Shown: positions 17,743 to 26,959 of the stretch, piece by piece
Numbering within the stretch: the stretch's first letter is position 1
Layout of the letters: each line of letters opens with the position of its first letter
Source of the DNA: Halorubrum aidingense JCM 13560
Lineage (GTDB): Archaea; Halobacteriota; Halobacteria; Halobacteriales; Haloferacaceae
Assembly (NCBI RefSeq): GCF_000336995.1
Contig: NZ_AOJI01000014.1
Span: 1 to 64,000 of the forward strand
Direction: 5' to 3'
Length of the DNA stretch: 64,000 nucleotides
Made by a program: the position numbers and the translations under genes
The notes under the pieces: generated by a model
What the model was told of the DNA's origin: nothing
Seen by the model: the letters and a program-made list of their open reading frames with translations, nothing else
Databases searched by the model: none

Positions 17743-19638
17743 ATGAACGTAGTACCGGACACCAGTGCGGTCATCGATGGCCGCGTGTCCGAACGCGTCG
17801 CAGACGGCTCGTACGAGGGGGTGACGGTGCTCGTCCCCGAGGCCGTCGTCGGCGAGTTGGAGTCGCAGGCCAACGACGGACTGGAATCGGGCTGGGACGG
17901 GTTGAGCGAGCTCAAACGGCTCGCCGACTTCGCGGACGACGGGACGATCGGGCTGGAGTACGTCGGCGAGCGGGCCAGCGGCGACGCGCGATCGCACGCT
18001 CACGAGGGCGACGTCGACGCGCTGATCCGCGACATCGCCGCCGATCACGGGGCGACGCTGCTCTCCAGCGACATCGTACAGGCGGAAGTTGCTCGCGCGA
18101 AGGGGATCGACGTCGAGTACGTCGAACCCGTCGCCCGCGGCGTCGTCGACGAGTTGCCGATTCAGGACTTTTTCACCGACGAGACGATGTCGGTCCACCT
18201 CAAGACGGGGACGAAGCCGAAGGCGAAACGCGGTAGTCTCGGCGAGATGCGGTACGTCGTCATCGACGAGGAACCGACCGGCGAAGAACAGATGCGAGAG
18301 TGGGCGACCGCCATCGTCGACCTCGCGCGACAGTCGAACGAGGGGTTCATCGAGCTCTCCGACGACGGGATGGACATCGTCCAGTTCCGCAACTACCGGA
18401 TCGCGGTCGCTCGTCCGCCGTTCGCGGACGGGATCGAGATCACGGCGGTTCGACCCATCGCGAAGACGACGCTCGACGACTACGAGTTCGCGGACGAACT
18501 CCGCGAGCGGTTCCTCGAACAGAAGCGCGGCGTGCTCATCTCCGGGTCGCCCGGGGCCGGCAAGTCGACGTTCGCGCAGGCCGTCGCGGAGTTCCTGAAC
18601 GACAACGATTACGCGGTCAAGACGATGGAGAAGCCGCGGGACCTGCAGGTCGGCCCGGAGATCACCCAGTACGGTGCGCTCGGCGGCGAGATGGCGAACA
18701 CCGCCGACTCCCTGCTCTTGGTCCGGCCCGACTACACCATCTACGACGAGGTCCGCAAAACGAACGACTTCGAGGTGTTCTCCGACATGCGGATGGCCGG
18801 CGTCGGGATGGTCGGCGTCGTTCACGCGTCGCGAGCCATCGACGCCCTCCAGCGACTCGTCGGGCGCGTCGAACTCGGGATGATCCCGCAGATCGTCGAC
18901 ACGGTCGTGTACATCGAGGCCGGCGAAGTCCACACCGTCTACGACGTGACGACGGAAGTGAAGGTCCCCGCGGGGCTCACCGCCGAGGACCTCGCGCGCC
19001 CGGTCATCCAGGTGTCGAACTTCGAGACGGGACGGCCGGAGTACGAGATATACACGTTCAACCGGCAGGTCGTCACGGTGCCGCTGAACGACGAGGACGG
19101 CCAAGGCGAGGCGGAGACCGGCGTGGGTCGGATCGCCAAACAGGAGATCGAACGCGAGATCCGCTCGGTCGCACACGGCCACGTCGACGTCGAACTCAAG
19201 GGGAACGACCAGGCGATCGTGTACGTCTCCGAGGGTGACATCGGGACCGTCATCGGAAAGGGTGGCGGTCGCATCAGCGACATCGAAAATCGGCTCGGGA
19301 TCGAGATCGACGTCCGCACGCACGGCGAGAAACCCGGCGGTCGCGACGGTTCCGATCGCTCCGGGAGCGGTCGTGGCTCGAACGAGCAGGTCGGTGGCCA
19401 GGCGGGCGAGGAGCGGGGGACGGTCGTCCAGCCGGAGATCACCTCCCGGCACGTCGTCATCGACGTCGACGGCGGCGTCGGCGAGACCGTCGAGGTCCGC
19501 GCGGACGGCGAGTACCTCTTTACCGCCACCGTCGGTCGTGGCGGCGAGGTACAGGTGTCTCGCGGCTCCGCGATCGCAGAGGAACTCGAGGACGCGATCG
19601 ATCGGAAGCGGACGGTGACGGTCGTTCCGGCCCGCTGA
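17743..19638 (+). CDS. PIN-domain / type II-secretion-like ATPase with KH domain (PINA-like)
   Basis: A 631-residue archaeal three-domain protein. The PIN nuclease-like domain (about 1-130) keeps acidic residues near D6, E39, D90 and D110. The VirB11/GspE-like ATPase has its P-loop SGSPGAGKST at about 267-276 and HASRAIDALQRLVGRVELGMIP near 365. The KH domain has VIGKGGGRISDIENRLG near 505, and a glycine/serine linker and a final beta-rich segment follow. Crenarchaeal relatives (PINA) are reported to branch-migrate Holliday junctions; that role here is inference. It stands alone between DUF2062 and citZ. Confidence 0.9.
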   Translation: MNVVPDTSAVIDGRVSERVADGSYEGVTVLVPEAVVGELESQANDGLESGWDGLSELKRLADFADDGTIGLEYVGERASGDARSHAHEGDVDALIRDIAADHGATLLSSDIVQAEVARAKGIDVEYVEPVARGVVDELPIQDFFTDETMSVHLKTGTKPKAKRGSLGEMRYVVIDEEPTGEEQMREWATAIVDLARQSNEGFIELSDDGMDIVQFRNYRIAVARPPFADGIEITAVRPIAKTTLDDYEFADELRERFLEQKRGVLISGSPGAGKSTFAQAVAEFLNDNDYAVKTMEKPRDLQVGPEITQYGALGGEMANTADSLLLVRPDYTIYDEVRKTNDFEVFSDMRMAGVGMVGVVHASRAIDALQRLVGRVELGMIPQIVDTVVYIEAGEVHTVYDVTTEVKVPAGLTAEDLARPVIQVSNFETGRPEYEIYTFNRQVVTVPLNDEDGQGEAETGVGRIAKQEIEREIRSVAHGHVDVELKGNDQAIVYVSEGDIGTVIGKGGGRISDIENRLGIEIDVRTHGEKPGGRDGSDRSGSGRGSNEQVGGQAGEERGTVVQPEITSRHVVIDVDGGVGETVEVRADGEYLFTATVGRGGEVQVSRGSAIAEELEDAIDRKRTVTVVPAR

Positions 19639-19783
19639 TCGCCACTCTCGGCACAGTTCTCTGAAGTACTCCCGGGCCAGCCGACACTCGCGCCGTCGTT
19701 CGACTGTTCACGGTTCGACGATCGTCGGTGCCTATCCCTCCTGAAAGATAACGCTTTTTTGGCGGTGGTCGGAACCTTCGTGT

Positions 19784-20932
19784 ATGTCAGTCGAGTTAAA
19801 GCGCGGGCTCGAAGGCGTCCTCGTCGCGGAGTCGGAGCTGAGCCACGTCGACGGGGAGGTCGGAAAGCTCGTGTACCGTGGGTACGATATCGAGGAGCTT
19901 GCGCGCGGCGCGAGCTACGAGGAGGTGCTGTACCTCCTCTGGCACGGAGCGTTACCGACGCGCGAAGAGCTGGACGCGTTCGCCGCGGACCTCGCCGCCG
20001 AGCGGGACGTCGACGACGACGTGCTCGACACGATTCAGACGCTCGCCGACGCCGGTGAGTGCCCGATGGCCGCGCTCCGTACCGCGGTCTCGATGCTCTC
20101 GGCGTACGAGCCCGAAGTCGACGCCGATCCGGAGGACTTCGACGCGACGCGACGGAAGGGGCGCCGGCTCACGGCGAAGATCCCGACGGTCCTCGCGGCG
20201 TTCGAACGCGCACGCCAGGGCGAGGAGCCGGTCGATCCGGACCCGGACCTCTCGCACGCCGGAAACTTCCTCTACATGCTCACCGGTACCGAGCCCGACG
20301 CGGTCAGCGAGGAGACGTTCGATATGGCGCTGACGATCCACGCTGACCACGGACTCAACGCCTCGACGTTCACGGCGCTGGTGATCGGGTCGACGATGGC
20401 CGACATCTACTCGAGCGTCATCGGTGGGATCGGCGCGCTCTCCGGCCCACTCCACGGCGGCGCGAACCAAGACGTGATGGAAGTGCTCTACGAGGTCGAC
20501 GAGTCCAATAAGGACCCGGTCGAGTGGGTGAAGGCCGCTCGCGACGCGGGTCGTCGGATTCCCGGGTTCGGACACCGCGTCTACAAGGTCAAAGACCCGC
20601 GCGCGAAGATCCTCGAAGAGAAGCTCCGCGATCTGTCCGAGTCGTCCGGCGACACGAAGTGGCTCGACTACACGACCGCGATCGAGGGCTACCTCACCGA
20701 ACAAGGGCTCGTGGAGAACGGCATCGCTCCGAACGTCGACTTCTACTCCGGGTCGGTGTACGATTCGATGGGGATCCCGATGGACATGTACACGCCCATT
20801 TTCGCGATGAGCCGCGTCGGCGGCTGGATCGCTCACGTCGTCGAGTACCAGGAGGACAACCGCCTCATCCGCCCGCGAGCGCGGTACACGGGCCCGAAAG
20901 ACGCCTCGTTCGTCCCGATCGACGAGCGATAA
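19784..20932 (+). CDS. citZ: Citrate synthase
   Basis: Condenses acetyl-CoA with oxaloacetate as the entry to the TCA cycle. The 382-residue length is typical of the archaeal/Gram-positive type. The active-site blocks are present: YRGYDIEELA near 27, SGPLHGGANQDV near 218-229 (catalytic His), PGFGHRVYKVKDPRAKIL near 258-275 and VDFYSGSVYDSMGIP near 312-326 (catalytic Asp). It is monocistronic, with an AT-rich element (GATAACGCTTTTTT) about 30 nt upstream. Confidence 0.96.
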   Translation: MSVELKRGLEGVLVAESELSHVDGEVGKLVYRGYDIEELARGASYEEVLYLLWHGALPTREELDAFAADLAAERDVDDDVLDTIQTLADAGECPMAALRTAVSMLSAYEPEVDADPEDFDATRRKGRRLTAKIPTVLAAFERARQGEEPVDPDPDLSHAGNFLYMLTGTEPDAVSEETFDMALTIHADHGLNASTFTALVIGSTMADIYSSVIGGIGALSGPLHGGANQDVMEVLYEVDESNKDPVEWVKAARDAGRRIPGFGHRVYKVKDPRAKILEEKLRDLSESSGDTKWLDYTTAIEGYLTEQGLVENGIAPNVDFYSGSVYDSMGIPMDMYTPIFAMSRVGGWIAHVVEYQEDNRLIRPRARYTGPKDASFVPIDER

Positions 20933-21090
20933 CCCGCTGATCTCTCGCCGTTCGGCCGCAACGGGTTTCGTCCCCGCCACATCCGGCCACGCTCCGGCCG
21001 GGTCGCGCCGCGGAATCTCGGCGACGCTACTTCTCGGCCGCCGGTGGGTCCGACGGACGACGCCGGCGTCTCACGCGTCCGCGCAACGGA

Positions 21091-22254
21091 TCACTCGAAC
21101 GCCGCGATACCGGTCAGATCTTCTCCGAGGACGAGCGTGTGAATGTCGTGGGTGCCCTCGTAGGTGTACACGGTCTCCATGTTCGCCATGTGGCGCATCG
21201 GCGAGTAGTCGGTCGTGATCCCGTTCCCGCCGAGCATCTCGCGGGCGATCCGCGACTGATCGCGGGCGGTCCGGACGTTGTTGCGCTTCGCCATCGAGAC
21301 GTGCTGGGGGCGCATCTCGCCGCGCTCTTTCAGCTCCGCGAGGCGGTACGCGAGCAGTTGGGCGGTCGTGATCTGTGTCGCCATCTCCGCGAGTTTCTCC
21401 TGTTGGAGCTGGAAGCGTGCGATCGGACCGCCGAACTGATCGCGATCGAGCGCGTACTCGCGGGCCTGCTCGAACGCGTCGCGCGCCGCCCCCACGGCGC
21501 CCCACGCGATCCCGAACCGGGCCTGCGTGAGACACGACAGCGGCCCCTTCATGCCGCTCACGCCGGGGAGGACGTTCTCCTCGGGGACGCGCGCGTTCTG
21601 GAGGCTGATCTCGCCGGTGATCGACGCTCGCAGCGAGAGCTTGTCGTGAATTTCTGCCGTCGTCACGCCGTCTCGGTCGGTCTCGACGAGGAAGCCGCGA
21701 ACGGGGCTCCCGTCGGCAGACGTGTCGCGCGCCCAGACGACGGCCACGTCGGCGATCGGCGAGTTCGTGATCCACGTTTTCGATCCGTTGAGGACGTATC
21801 CGTCGCCGTCGCGCTCCGCGCGCGTCTCCATTGCCGACGGATTCGAGCCGTGCTCCGGCTCCGTTAGCCCGAAACAGCCCACGGCCTCGCCCTCGCCGAG
21901 CGCGGGGAGCCACCGCTCTTTCTGCTCGTCGCTTCCGTACGCGTGAATGGGATACATCACGAGCGCGCCCTGTACGCTCGCCATCGAGCGGAGCCCGGAG
22001 TCGCACGCCTCCAACTCCTGCATCAGGATACCGTAGGCGGTCTCCGAGACGTTTGGGAGTCCGTATCCGTCGAGATTCGGCGCGTAAAAACCCATTTCGC
22101 CCATCTCCGGGATGAGGTCGGTCGGGAAAGTCCCCGCTTCGAAGTGATCGCCGATATCGGGACGGACGCGCTCGTCGACGAACCGACGAGCGGTGTCGCG
22201 GATCAGTCGCTCTTCTTCGCCAAGGTCCGACTCCAGCCCCACGTAATCGAGCAT
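21091..22254 (-). CDS. Acyl-CoA dehydrogenase, glutaryl-CoA dehydrogenase type
   Basis: A 387-residue FAD-dependent acyl-CoA dehydrogenase. Visible signatures are CFGLTEPEHGSNPSAMET near 128 (FAD/acyl-CoA loop), GSKTWITNSPIADV near 158, and the C-terminal REMLGGNGITTDYSPMRHMAN and VYTYEGTHDIHTLVLG, which carry the catalytic-base glutamate (YEGTHD). The TYEGTHDIHTLVLG end is characteristic of glutaryl-CoA dehydrogenases, which both oxidise and decarboxylate; the exact substrate is inferred. The electron acceptor would be ETF, not seen here. Confidence 0.9.
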   Translation of the reverse strand: MLDYVGLESDLGEEERLIRDTARRFVDERVRPDIGDHFEAGTFPTDLIPEMGEMGFYAPNLDGYGLPNVSETAYGILMQELEACDSGLRSMASVQGALVMYPIHAYGSDEQKERWLPALGEGEAVGCFGLTEPEHGSNPSAMETRAERDGDGYVLNGSKTWITNSPIADVAVVWARDTSADGSPVRGFLVETDRDGVTTAEIHDKLSLRASITGEISLQNARVPEENVLPGVSGMKGPLSCLTQARFGIAWGAVGAARDAFEQAREYALDRDQFGGPIARFQLQQEKLAEMATQITTAQLLAYRLAELKERGEMRPQHVSMAKRNNVRTARDQSRIAREMLGGNGITTDYSPMRHMANMETVYTYEGTHDIHTLVLGEDLTGIAAFE

Positions 22255-22372
22255 AATCGTTTATGAGAGACGTTCGGTCAAAACGGTTCTGGAGCGCGTC
22301 CTCGGGCACCCGGTCGGCGGTAGGTCGAAAATAGTCGTCGGGAGCGGGGCGCTCGGCTCGCGAGGAGTCCCG

Positions 22373-23608
22373 CTACGATCCGAACTGTTCGCGGGCGAAC
22401 TTGGCGAGGAGCGGAATATCGTCGAGGTGAAGCAGCTTCGCCATCGCGGTCTTATCGCCCTGATTCGCCTTTTCGAGGGCGTTGTCGTCCGTGCGGCGGA
22501 GATCCCGCATGAACCGGTCGTATCGTTCGTTCGGCGCGAGGTACAACAGCCGCGTGAGCGTCAGCCGGGCACGCATCCGCGGGGCGACGTCGCGGTGCCA
22601 CAGCCGTTTGTACACCGCGAGGCTGTCGGCGTCGACGCGACGCTCGGAGTCCGTGAGACACCGATCGATGGTTGCGGCGGCGGCGCGGGCGGACTTCATT
22701 CCTTTATGGATCCCCTCGCCCCACAGCGGGTCGATTGTGGGAACGGTGTCACCGATTGCGAGGAACCGGTCGGTGTGCATTTCACCCGGCATCTGGATGT
22801 GCGCGGAGCCGCGGTGGACCTTCCCGTCGATCCGTTCGGCGTCCGCGAACCGCGGGTCCCGTTCGATCCAGTCTTCGAGGTAGCCGTCGACCGTCTGCCC
22901 CTCGTCAGCGAACTCCCGGTGACGGTCGTTCTGGATGTAACAGATACCCACTTTCGCGGTGTCCTCGCCGGTCGCGAAGATCCACGAATAGCCGCCCGGA
23001 GCGATGTCGTGGTCGAGCCGAAGCATCATCGCCCGCCGCAAGTCGGCGTACTCCGGGTGGTTCATCTCGACGCCCTCCATCTCGTACTCGATGCCGATGG
23101 CCTGGTTTTTCCGCTCTAAATCGACGACGCCGAGCGCGCTCGCGATCGGCGCGGCGGGACCCGTCGCGTCGACGACGACGTCGGCGTACACCGCTTCGTC
23201 GCCGTTGTACCGGACGCCCTCGATGACGCCGTCGTCGTCGAGGATGGGTCGAGAGACTCGCGCGTCGAACCAGTAGTCGGCGCCGTTCTCGCGGCCGTCC
23301 TCGACGAGGAAGCGTTTGAAATCCGCGAACTCCAGCACCGCTCCCGGCTGATAGCTCTCGTAGTAGCTGTTCGGCGACTCCAACACCACGTCGTCGGTGT
23401 ACGACATCACCACGTCATCGGGGATTCCGAAGGAGGACATCATCGACGGGAACGTGCCGGCCGTCGACTTGTTGCTCTGACGGGGGAAGTCGGCCTCGGG
23501 CTCCGTCTCGAGAACGACGACGTCGTAGTCGCGCGTCGCCAGATCGCGGGCGCACTGGGCGCCCGCCGGCCCAGCACCCGCGATCACGACGTCGTAGCGA
23601 TCAACCAT
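22373..23608 (-). CDS. Geranylgeranyl reductase family flavoprotein
   Basis: A 411-residue FAD protein of the family that saturates isoprenoid chains of archaeal lipids or quinones. The N-terminal FAD fold is VIAGAGPAGAQCARDLATRDYDVVVLE. A second FAD block is MHTDRFLAIGDTVPTIDPLWGEGI near 265-290, and the family substrate-side sequence ends in a basic C-terminus. Whether it acts on archaeol precursors, menaquinone or carotenoids cannot be told from sequence. The promoter-like TAATTA lies about 25 nt upstream (near 23632). Confidence 0.85.
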   Translation of the reverse strand: MVDRYDVVIAGAGPAGAQCARDLATRDYDVVVLETEPEADFPRQSNKSTAGTFPSMMSSFGIPDDVVMSYTDDVVLESPNSYYESYQPGAVLEFADFKRFLVEDGRENGADYWFDARVSRPILDDDGVIEGVRYNGDEAVYADVVVDATGPAAPIASALGVVDLERKNQAIGIEYEMEGVEMNHPEYADLRRAMMLRLDHDIAPGGYSWIFATGEDTAKVGICYIQNDRHREFADEGQTVDGYLEDWIERDPRFADAERIDGKVHRGSAHIQMPGEMHTDRFLAIGDTVPTIDPLWGEGIHKGMKSARAAAATIDRCLTDSERRVDADSLAVYKRLWHRDVAPRMRARLTLTRLLYLAPNERYDRFMRDLRRTDDNALEKANQGDKTAMAKLLHLDDIPLLAKFAREQFGS

Positions 23609-23640
23609 ATACTCGTCAATACGGACCCACGTAATTAGGC

Positions 23641-23980
23641 TTGCTGAAACTCCCCGCGAACGACCGCTGCGCGGCTTCGGTCACCGTATTTTGGCGATCG
23701 TCTGAGGTCGGAATATCCGAGACGCTCAACGCAATTCACGGAGAGCGCCGAGACGCTCGAAGCGACCGCCCTCGGACATCGAAGCCGACGGGGTCGCGCC
23801 CGGGAGAGTTGGCGTCGACCCGGCACAGTCGGCCTCTCCGACGACGCGGAGGCTCAGTCGCCGGCGGAGTGGAACCACGGCTTCTCCATACGATCGCAGC
23901 GAGCACGGGCGCCGGCGGTCACGGGAGCACAAATAACAGCAAGGACGAACGGCCGACCCGCCGGGGGACGGTCGCGTCAG
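23641..23980. other. 340-nt gap between geranylgeranyl reductase and korB; no gene recognised
   Basis: Both flanking genes are on the minus strand. After the likely reductase promoter near 23630-23640, no frame carries a recognisable protein. A minus-strand TTATTTG box near 23930 precedes an 11-codon frame ending at a TGA near 23855, too short to support. It may include the korB 3' end or a decayed gene. Confidence 0.4.
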
Positions 23981-24844
23981 TCAGTAGAACTCGCGGACGA
24001 GGTCGGTCGCGCCCTCGGGCGCGCCGTCCGGGATGACGGACATGTCCTCGTCGACGCCGTGCTGCTCGTGGTACGGCACGGAGTCTTCGTCCTGATAGAT
24101 GATTCCCTGATACTCCTTTTCGGAGTCGAGGATCACGTCTTTCGCGTCCTCGCGGGAGGTCGGGTCGTGGTCCTCCTCTTTCAGATCGACCAGCGTGTCG
24201 CGGAAGTAGTCGTAGGTGTCGACGTCGTTGAACGTGACGCAAGGCGAGTAGACGTTGACGAAGCCGAATCCGTCGTGTTCGACGGCCTTCTGGATGATCT
24301 CTTGGTGGCGGAGCGCGTCCGAAGAGAACGACTGCGCGATGAACGTCGCGCCCGACGCCAGCGCCAACGCGTGGGGGTTGACCGGCGGCTGTTTGGGGCC
24401 CTCGGGGCTCGTCGACGTCTCGAAGTCCTCACGGGAGGTCGGGGATGCCTGGCCCTTGGTCAGCCCGTAAATCCGGTTGTCCATCACGACGTACGTCATG
24501 TCGACGTTGCGTCGGACGGCGTGGACGAAGTGGCCGGCACCGATGGAGTAGCCGTCGCCGTCGCCGCCGGCGACCATCACTTCGATGTCGGGCCGAGCCA
24601 TTTTGACGCCCGTTCCGACGGGAAGCGCTCGTCCGTGAACGCCGTGGAGGGCGTAGCTGTGCATGTACGTGCCGATCTTTCCGGAACAGCCGATGCCGGC
24701 GACGACGAAGGTGTTGTCGGGATCGTTCCCCGTCTCCGCGAGCGCCTTCATCATCCCGTTCATGGTGCCGAAGTCGCCACAGCCCGGACACCACGTCGGC
24801 TGCTTGTCGGACTTGAAGTCGGTGAATCGAATGTCTGAGCTCAT
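23981..24844 (-). CDS. korB: 2-oxoacid:ferredoxin oxidoreductase beta subunit (KorB type)
   Basis: The 287-residue beta subunit carries TPP and the 4Fe-4S cluster for oxidative decarboxylation of 2-oxoacids to acyl-CoA with ferredoxin reduction. Motifs are WCPGCGDFG near 18, GCSGK near 52, and the TPP-binding GGDGDGYSIGAGHFVHA near 93-110 with DNRIYGLTKGQASPTS near 121. At 287 residues it matches the shorter haloarchaeal KorB rather than the roughly 312-residue PorB (found at 49237). It lies 3 nt after korA, in one operon. Confidence 0.92.
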   Translation of the reverse strand: MSSDIRFTDFKSDKQPTWCPGCGDFGTMNGMMKALAETGNDPDNTFVVAGIGCSGKIGTYMHSYALHGVHGRALPVGTGVKMARPDIEVMVAGGDGDGYSIGAGHFVHAVRRNVDMTYVVMDNRIYGLTKGQASPTSREDFETSTSPEGPKQPPVNPHALALASGATFIAQSFSSDALRHQEIIQKAVEHDGFGFVNVYSPCVTFNDVDTYDYFRDTLVDLKEEDHDPTSREDAKDVILDSEKEYQGIIYQDEDSVPYHEQHGVDEDMSVIPDGAPEGATDLVREFY

Positions 24845-24847
24845 TGG

Positions 24848-26605
24848 TTACGCCTCCACCCCCGCCTCGAGGGTCTCCTTGATTTCGTCTGCGAGTTCGT
24901 CGGCCTTGAACCGCACGCCGTTGTACTTGTTAATCCGGTCGACGCGCGCCAAGACGTCGTGCTCGACCAGATTCGCGAACTGTCCCCGCTCGTTGCACTC
25001 GACGACGATCACGTCGTCGGCCGCTTCGACGTCCTCGGTGAGGTCCGGCCGCGGGAAGATGTACGGCACGGAGAGCACCCGCACTGCGAGGTCGTCTTCT
25101 TCGAGGAGGTCGATCGCCTCGGCGAGCGCGCCCTCGTTCGACCCCCACGTGATCACGAGCGCGTCCGCGTCTTCGTCGCCGAACTCGCGCGGGCCCCAGT
25201 CCTCACGCTCGCGCGCCGTCTCGACTTTCCGGTTGCGCTTGTCGACCTGCGCGACGCGCATGTCGGTGTCTTCGGTCCGGCGTCCCTGCTCGTCGTGTTC
25301 GAGCCCGGTGGACATGTGCGCGCCGTCGGCGGTGCCGGGGAACGCCCGCGGCGAGATCCCGTCGTCGGTGATCTCGTGGGGCTGGAAGCCGCCCGACTCG
25401 CTCATGTGACCGTCGATGTCGGCCTCGTCGACGACGAAGCCGCGGTCCACCTCGACTTCGTCCATGTCGAAGGTGTCGGGGGTGAACGTCTGCTCGGTGA
25501 CCGCCATCGAGAGGTCGGCGGTGAGGTAGACGGGAAGCTGGTACTTCTCGGCGAGGTTGAACGCCTCGACCGTCTTCCAGAAGCACTCCGCGATCGTCGT
25601 CGGTGCGAGCACGAACCGGGGGACCTCGCCGTGGCCGCCGTACAGCATCTGGTTCAAGTCGCCCTGCTCCTGTTTCGTCGGCATCCCGGTCGACGGCCCG
25701 GAGCGCATCACGTTACAGATGACGAGCGGCGTCTCGCTCGTCGCGATGAGCCCGAACGTCTCCGTCATCAGGTCGATTCCGGGGCCGGAGGTAGCGGTCA
25801 TCGACCGCGCGCCCCCGCGGGCGGCGCCGAGCGCCATGTTGATCGCGGACAGCTCGTCTTCCGCCTGCACGACGTGGCCGCCGTACCGCTCGATACGGCC
25901 GGTGAGATACGTCATCACGTCGGTCGCGGGCGTAATCGGGTAGCCGGCGTAGAACCGGCAGCCGGCCGCGATGGCGCCCATCCCGATGGCCTCGTCGCCG
26001 TTGAGGAGGACGTAGTCCTCGTCGGTGGTCTCTAAGTCGTAGTCGAACTCGTGGTCGTACTCCTCGGCGACGAACGACTGCCCGGCGCGGGCCGCCTCCT
26101 TATTGTTGTCGACGAGCTTCTGACCCTTGTCCTTGAACCGCTTTTCGAGCGCGGAGTCGAGGTTCTCGATGGGGAATTCGGCGACCTCGCAGGCCGCGCC
26201 GAGCGCGACGACGTTCCGCATGATCGCCCCGCCGGCCTCCTCCGCGAGTCGCTTGAGCGGGACGTCGATCCCGATCATCTCGTCGGGGATTTCGACGTCC
26301 TGCATCGTGGTCCGCTCGCCGTCGTAGATGATCACCGACCCCTCGTGGAGCTCGTCGAGGTTCTCCTCGATCGTCCGGGGCGTCAGTGCGATGAGTACGT
26401 CGAGCCGGTCAACGACGCTCTGTACCTTGTCGACGGAGGTCCGCACCTTGTACGCGGTGTAGCCGCCTCGGATCCGCGAGGCGAAATCCTTCGACGTGAA
26501 CACGTGTCGACCCGCCCGAGAGAGCGCTTGCGCAAAGATCTTCCCGGTCGAGTCGATGCCGTCGCCGGCCTCCCCGCCGACGGCCCAGTTGAAGTCCGCA
26601 GCCAT
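24848..26605 (-). CDS. korA: 2-oxoacid:ferredoxin oxidoreductase alpha subunit (fused gamma-alpha, KorA type)
   Basis: A 585-residue fusion. A gamma domain (about 1-190, starting FNWAVGGEAGDGIDSTGKIFAQAL) is followed by the alpha domain with YPITPATDVM near 222, SGPGIDLMTETFGL near 270 and GPSTGMPTKQEQGDL near 307. It binds substrate and CoA together with KorB. The size matches haloarchaeal 2-oxoglutarate:ferredoxin oxidoreductase. The assignment to 2-oxoglutarate rather than pyruvate rests on length and on the presence of the longer PorAB pair elsewhere in the window. A TCTTTTGATG element near 26632-26642 is the probable TATA box. Confidence 0.92.
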   Translation of the reverse strand: MAADFNWAVGGEAGDGIDSTGKIFAQALSRAGRHVFTSKDFASRIRGGYTAYKVRTSVDKVQSVVDRLDVLIALTPRTIEENLDELHEGSVIIYDGERTTMQDVEIPDEMIGIDVPLKRLAEEAGGAIMRNVVALGAACEVAEFPIENLDSALEKRFKDKGQKLVDNNKEAARAGQSFVAEEYDHEFDYDLETTDEDYVLLNGDEAIGMGAIAAGCRFYAGYPITPATDVMTYLTGRIERYGGHVVQAEDELSAINMALGAARGGARSMTATSGPGIDLMTETFGLIATSETPLVICNVMRSGPSTGMPTKQEQGDLNQMLYGGHGEVPRFVLAPTTIAECFWKTVEAFNLAEKYQLPVYLTADLSMAVTEQTFTPDTFDMDEVEVDRGFVVDEADIDGHMSESGGFQPHEITDDGISPRAFPGTADGAHMSTGLEHDEQGRRTEDTDMRVAQVDKRNRKVETAREREDWGPREFGDEDADALVITWGSNEGALAEAIDLLEEDDLAVRVLSVPYIFPRPDLTEDVEAADDVIVVECNERGQFANLVEHDVLARVDRINKYNGVRFKADELADEIKETLEAGVEA

Positions 26606-26639
26606 GCTATGTCGCAGCTTTCGCCGGACTCATCAAAAG

Positions 26640-26959
26640 ACTTCTGGAAGGAGCCACCGACACGTTTCTGAACGTTCGTGGAGCGTTTCGCGAATATTGT
26701 CAATTGTAGCGAGAGATTCGCTGATATTGCGGGCGTCAATTGGACGATCGTTTTCCAAATTCTTCACGATCGAATCTCGGTGTCGGCGCGGTTTCGACGC
26801 CCGTCGAACCGGGTCGATCGGATCTGCGGCCGCAGCGGCCGCAGCGATCGGGGCGGTCGTCCACGTCGGCGACGGCGGCCGTTTTCGCCTGGGGCTTGCG
26901 GTGCGGGCAGCGCGGACGTCGACGGGAACACGTTTGTGTCCGCCGGTCGGATCGCGAGT
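26640..26959. other. korA-flavin reductase divergent intergenic region, 354 nt in total
   Basis: This region holds the korA promoter at its left end. From about 26655 to 26790 it is richer in A/T than its surroundings, and the minus strand reads protein-like (IVKNLENDRPIDARNISESL) without a credible start, possibly a decayed gene. At 26824-26843 lies the palindrome CTGCGGCCGCAG followed by a second GCGGCCGCA. No RNA gene is recognised. Confidence 0.4.

Noticed and set aside
19639..19783. Possible tRNA in the gap before citZ
   Set aside because: No acceptor stem or TTCGAATC-type T-loop pattern could be formed. The other gaps I read also lack convincing tRNA signatures.
21831..22266. Plus-strand frames inside the acyl-CoA dehydrogenase
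   Set aside because: Arg/Pro-rich shadow frames without similarity to known families; the minus-strand gene is complete.
23726..23932. Minus-strand frame in the reductase-korB gap as a transposase remnant
   Set aside because: Basic, low-complexity sequence with no DDE motif or terminal inverted repeats that I could find.
26824..26843. GCGGCCGCA palindrome as an operator
   Set aside because: Such GC palindromes are frequent in this base composition, and position relative to either promoter is not informative.
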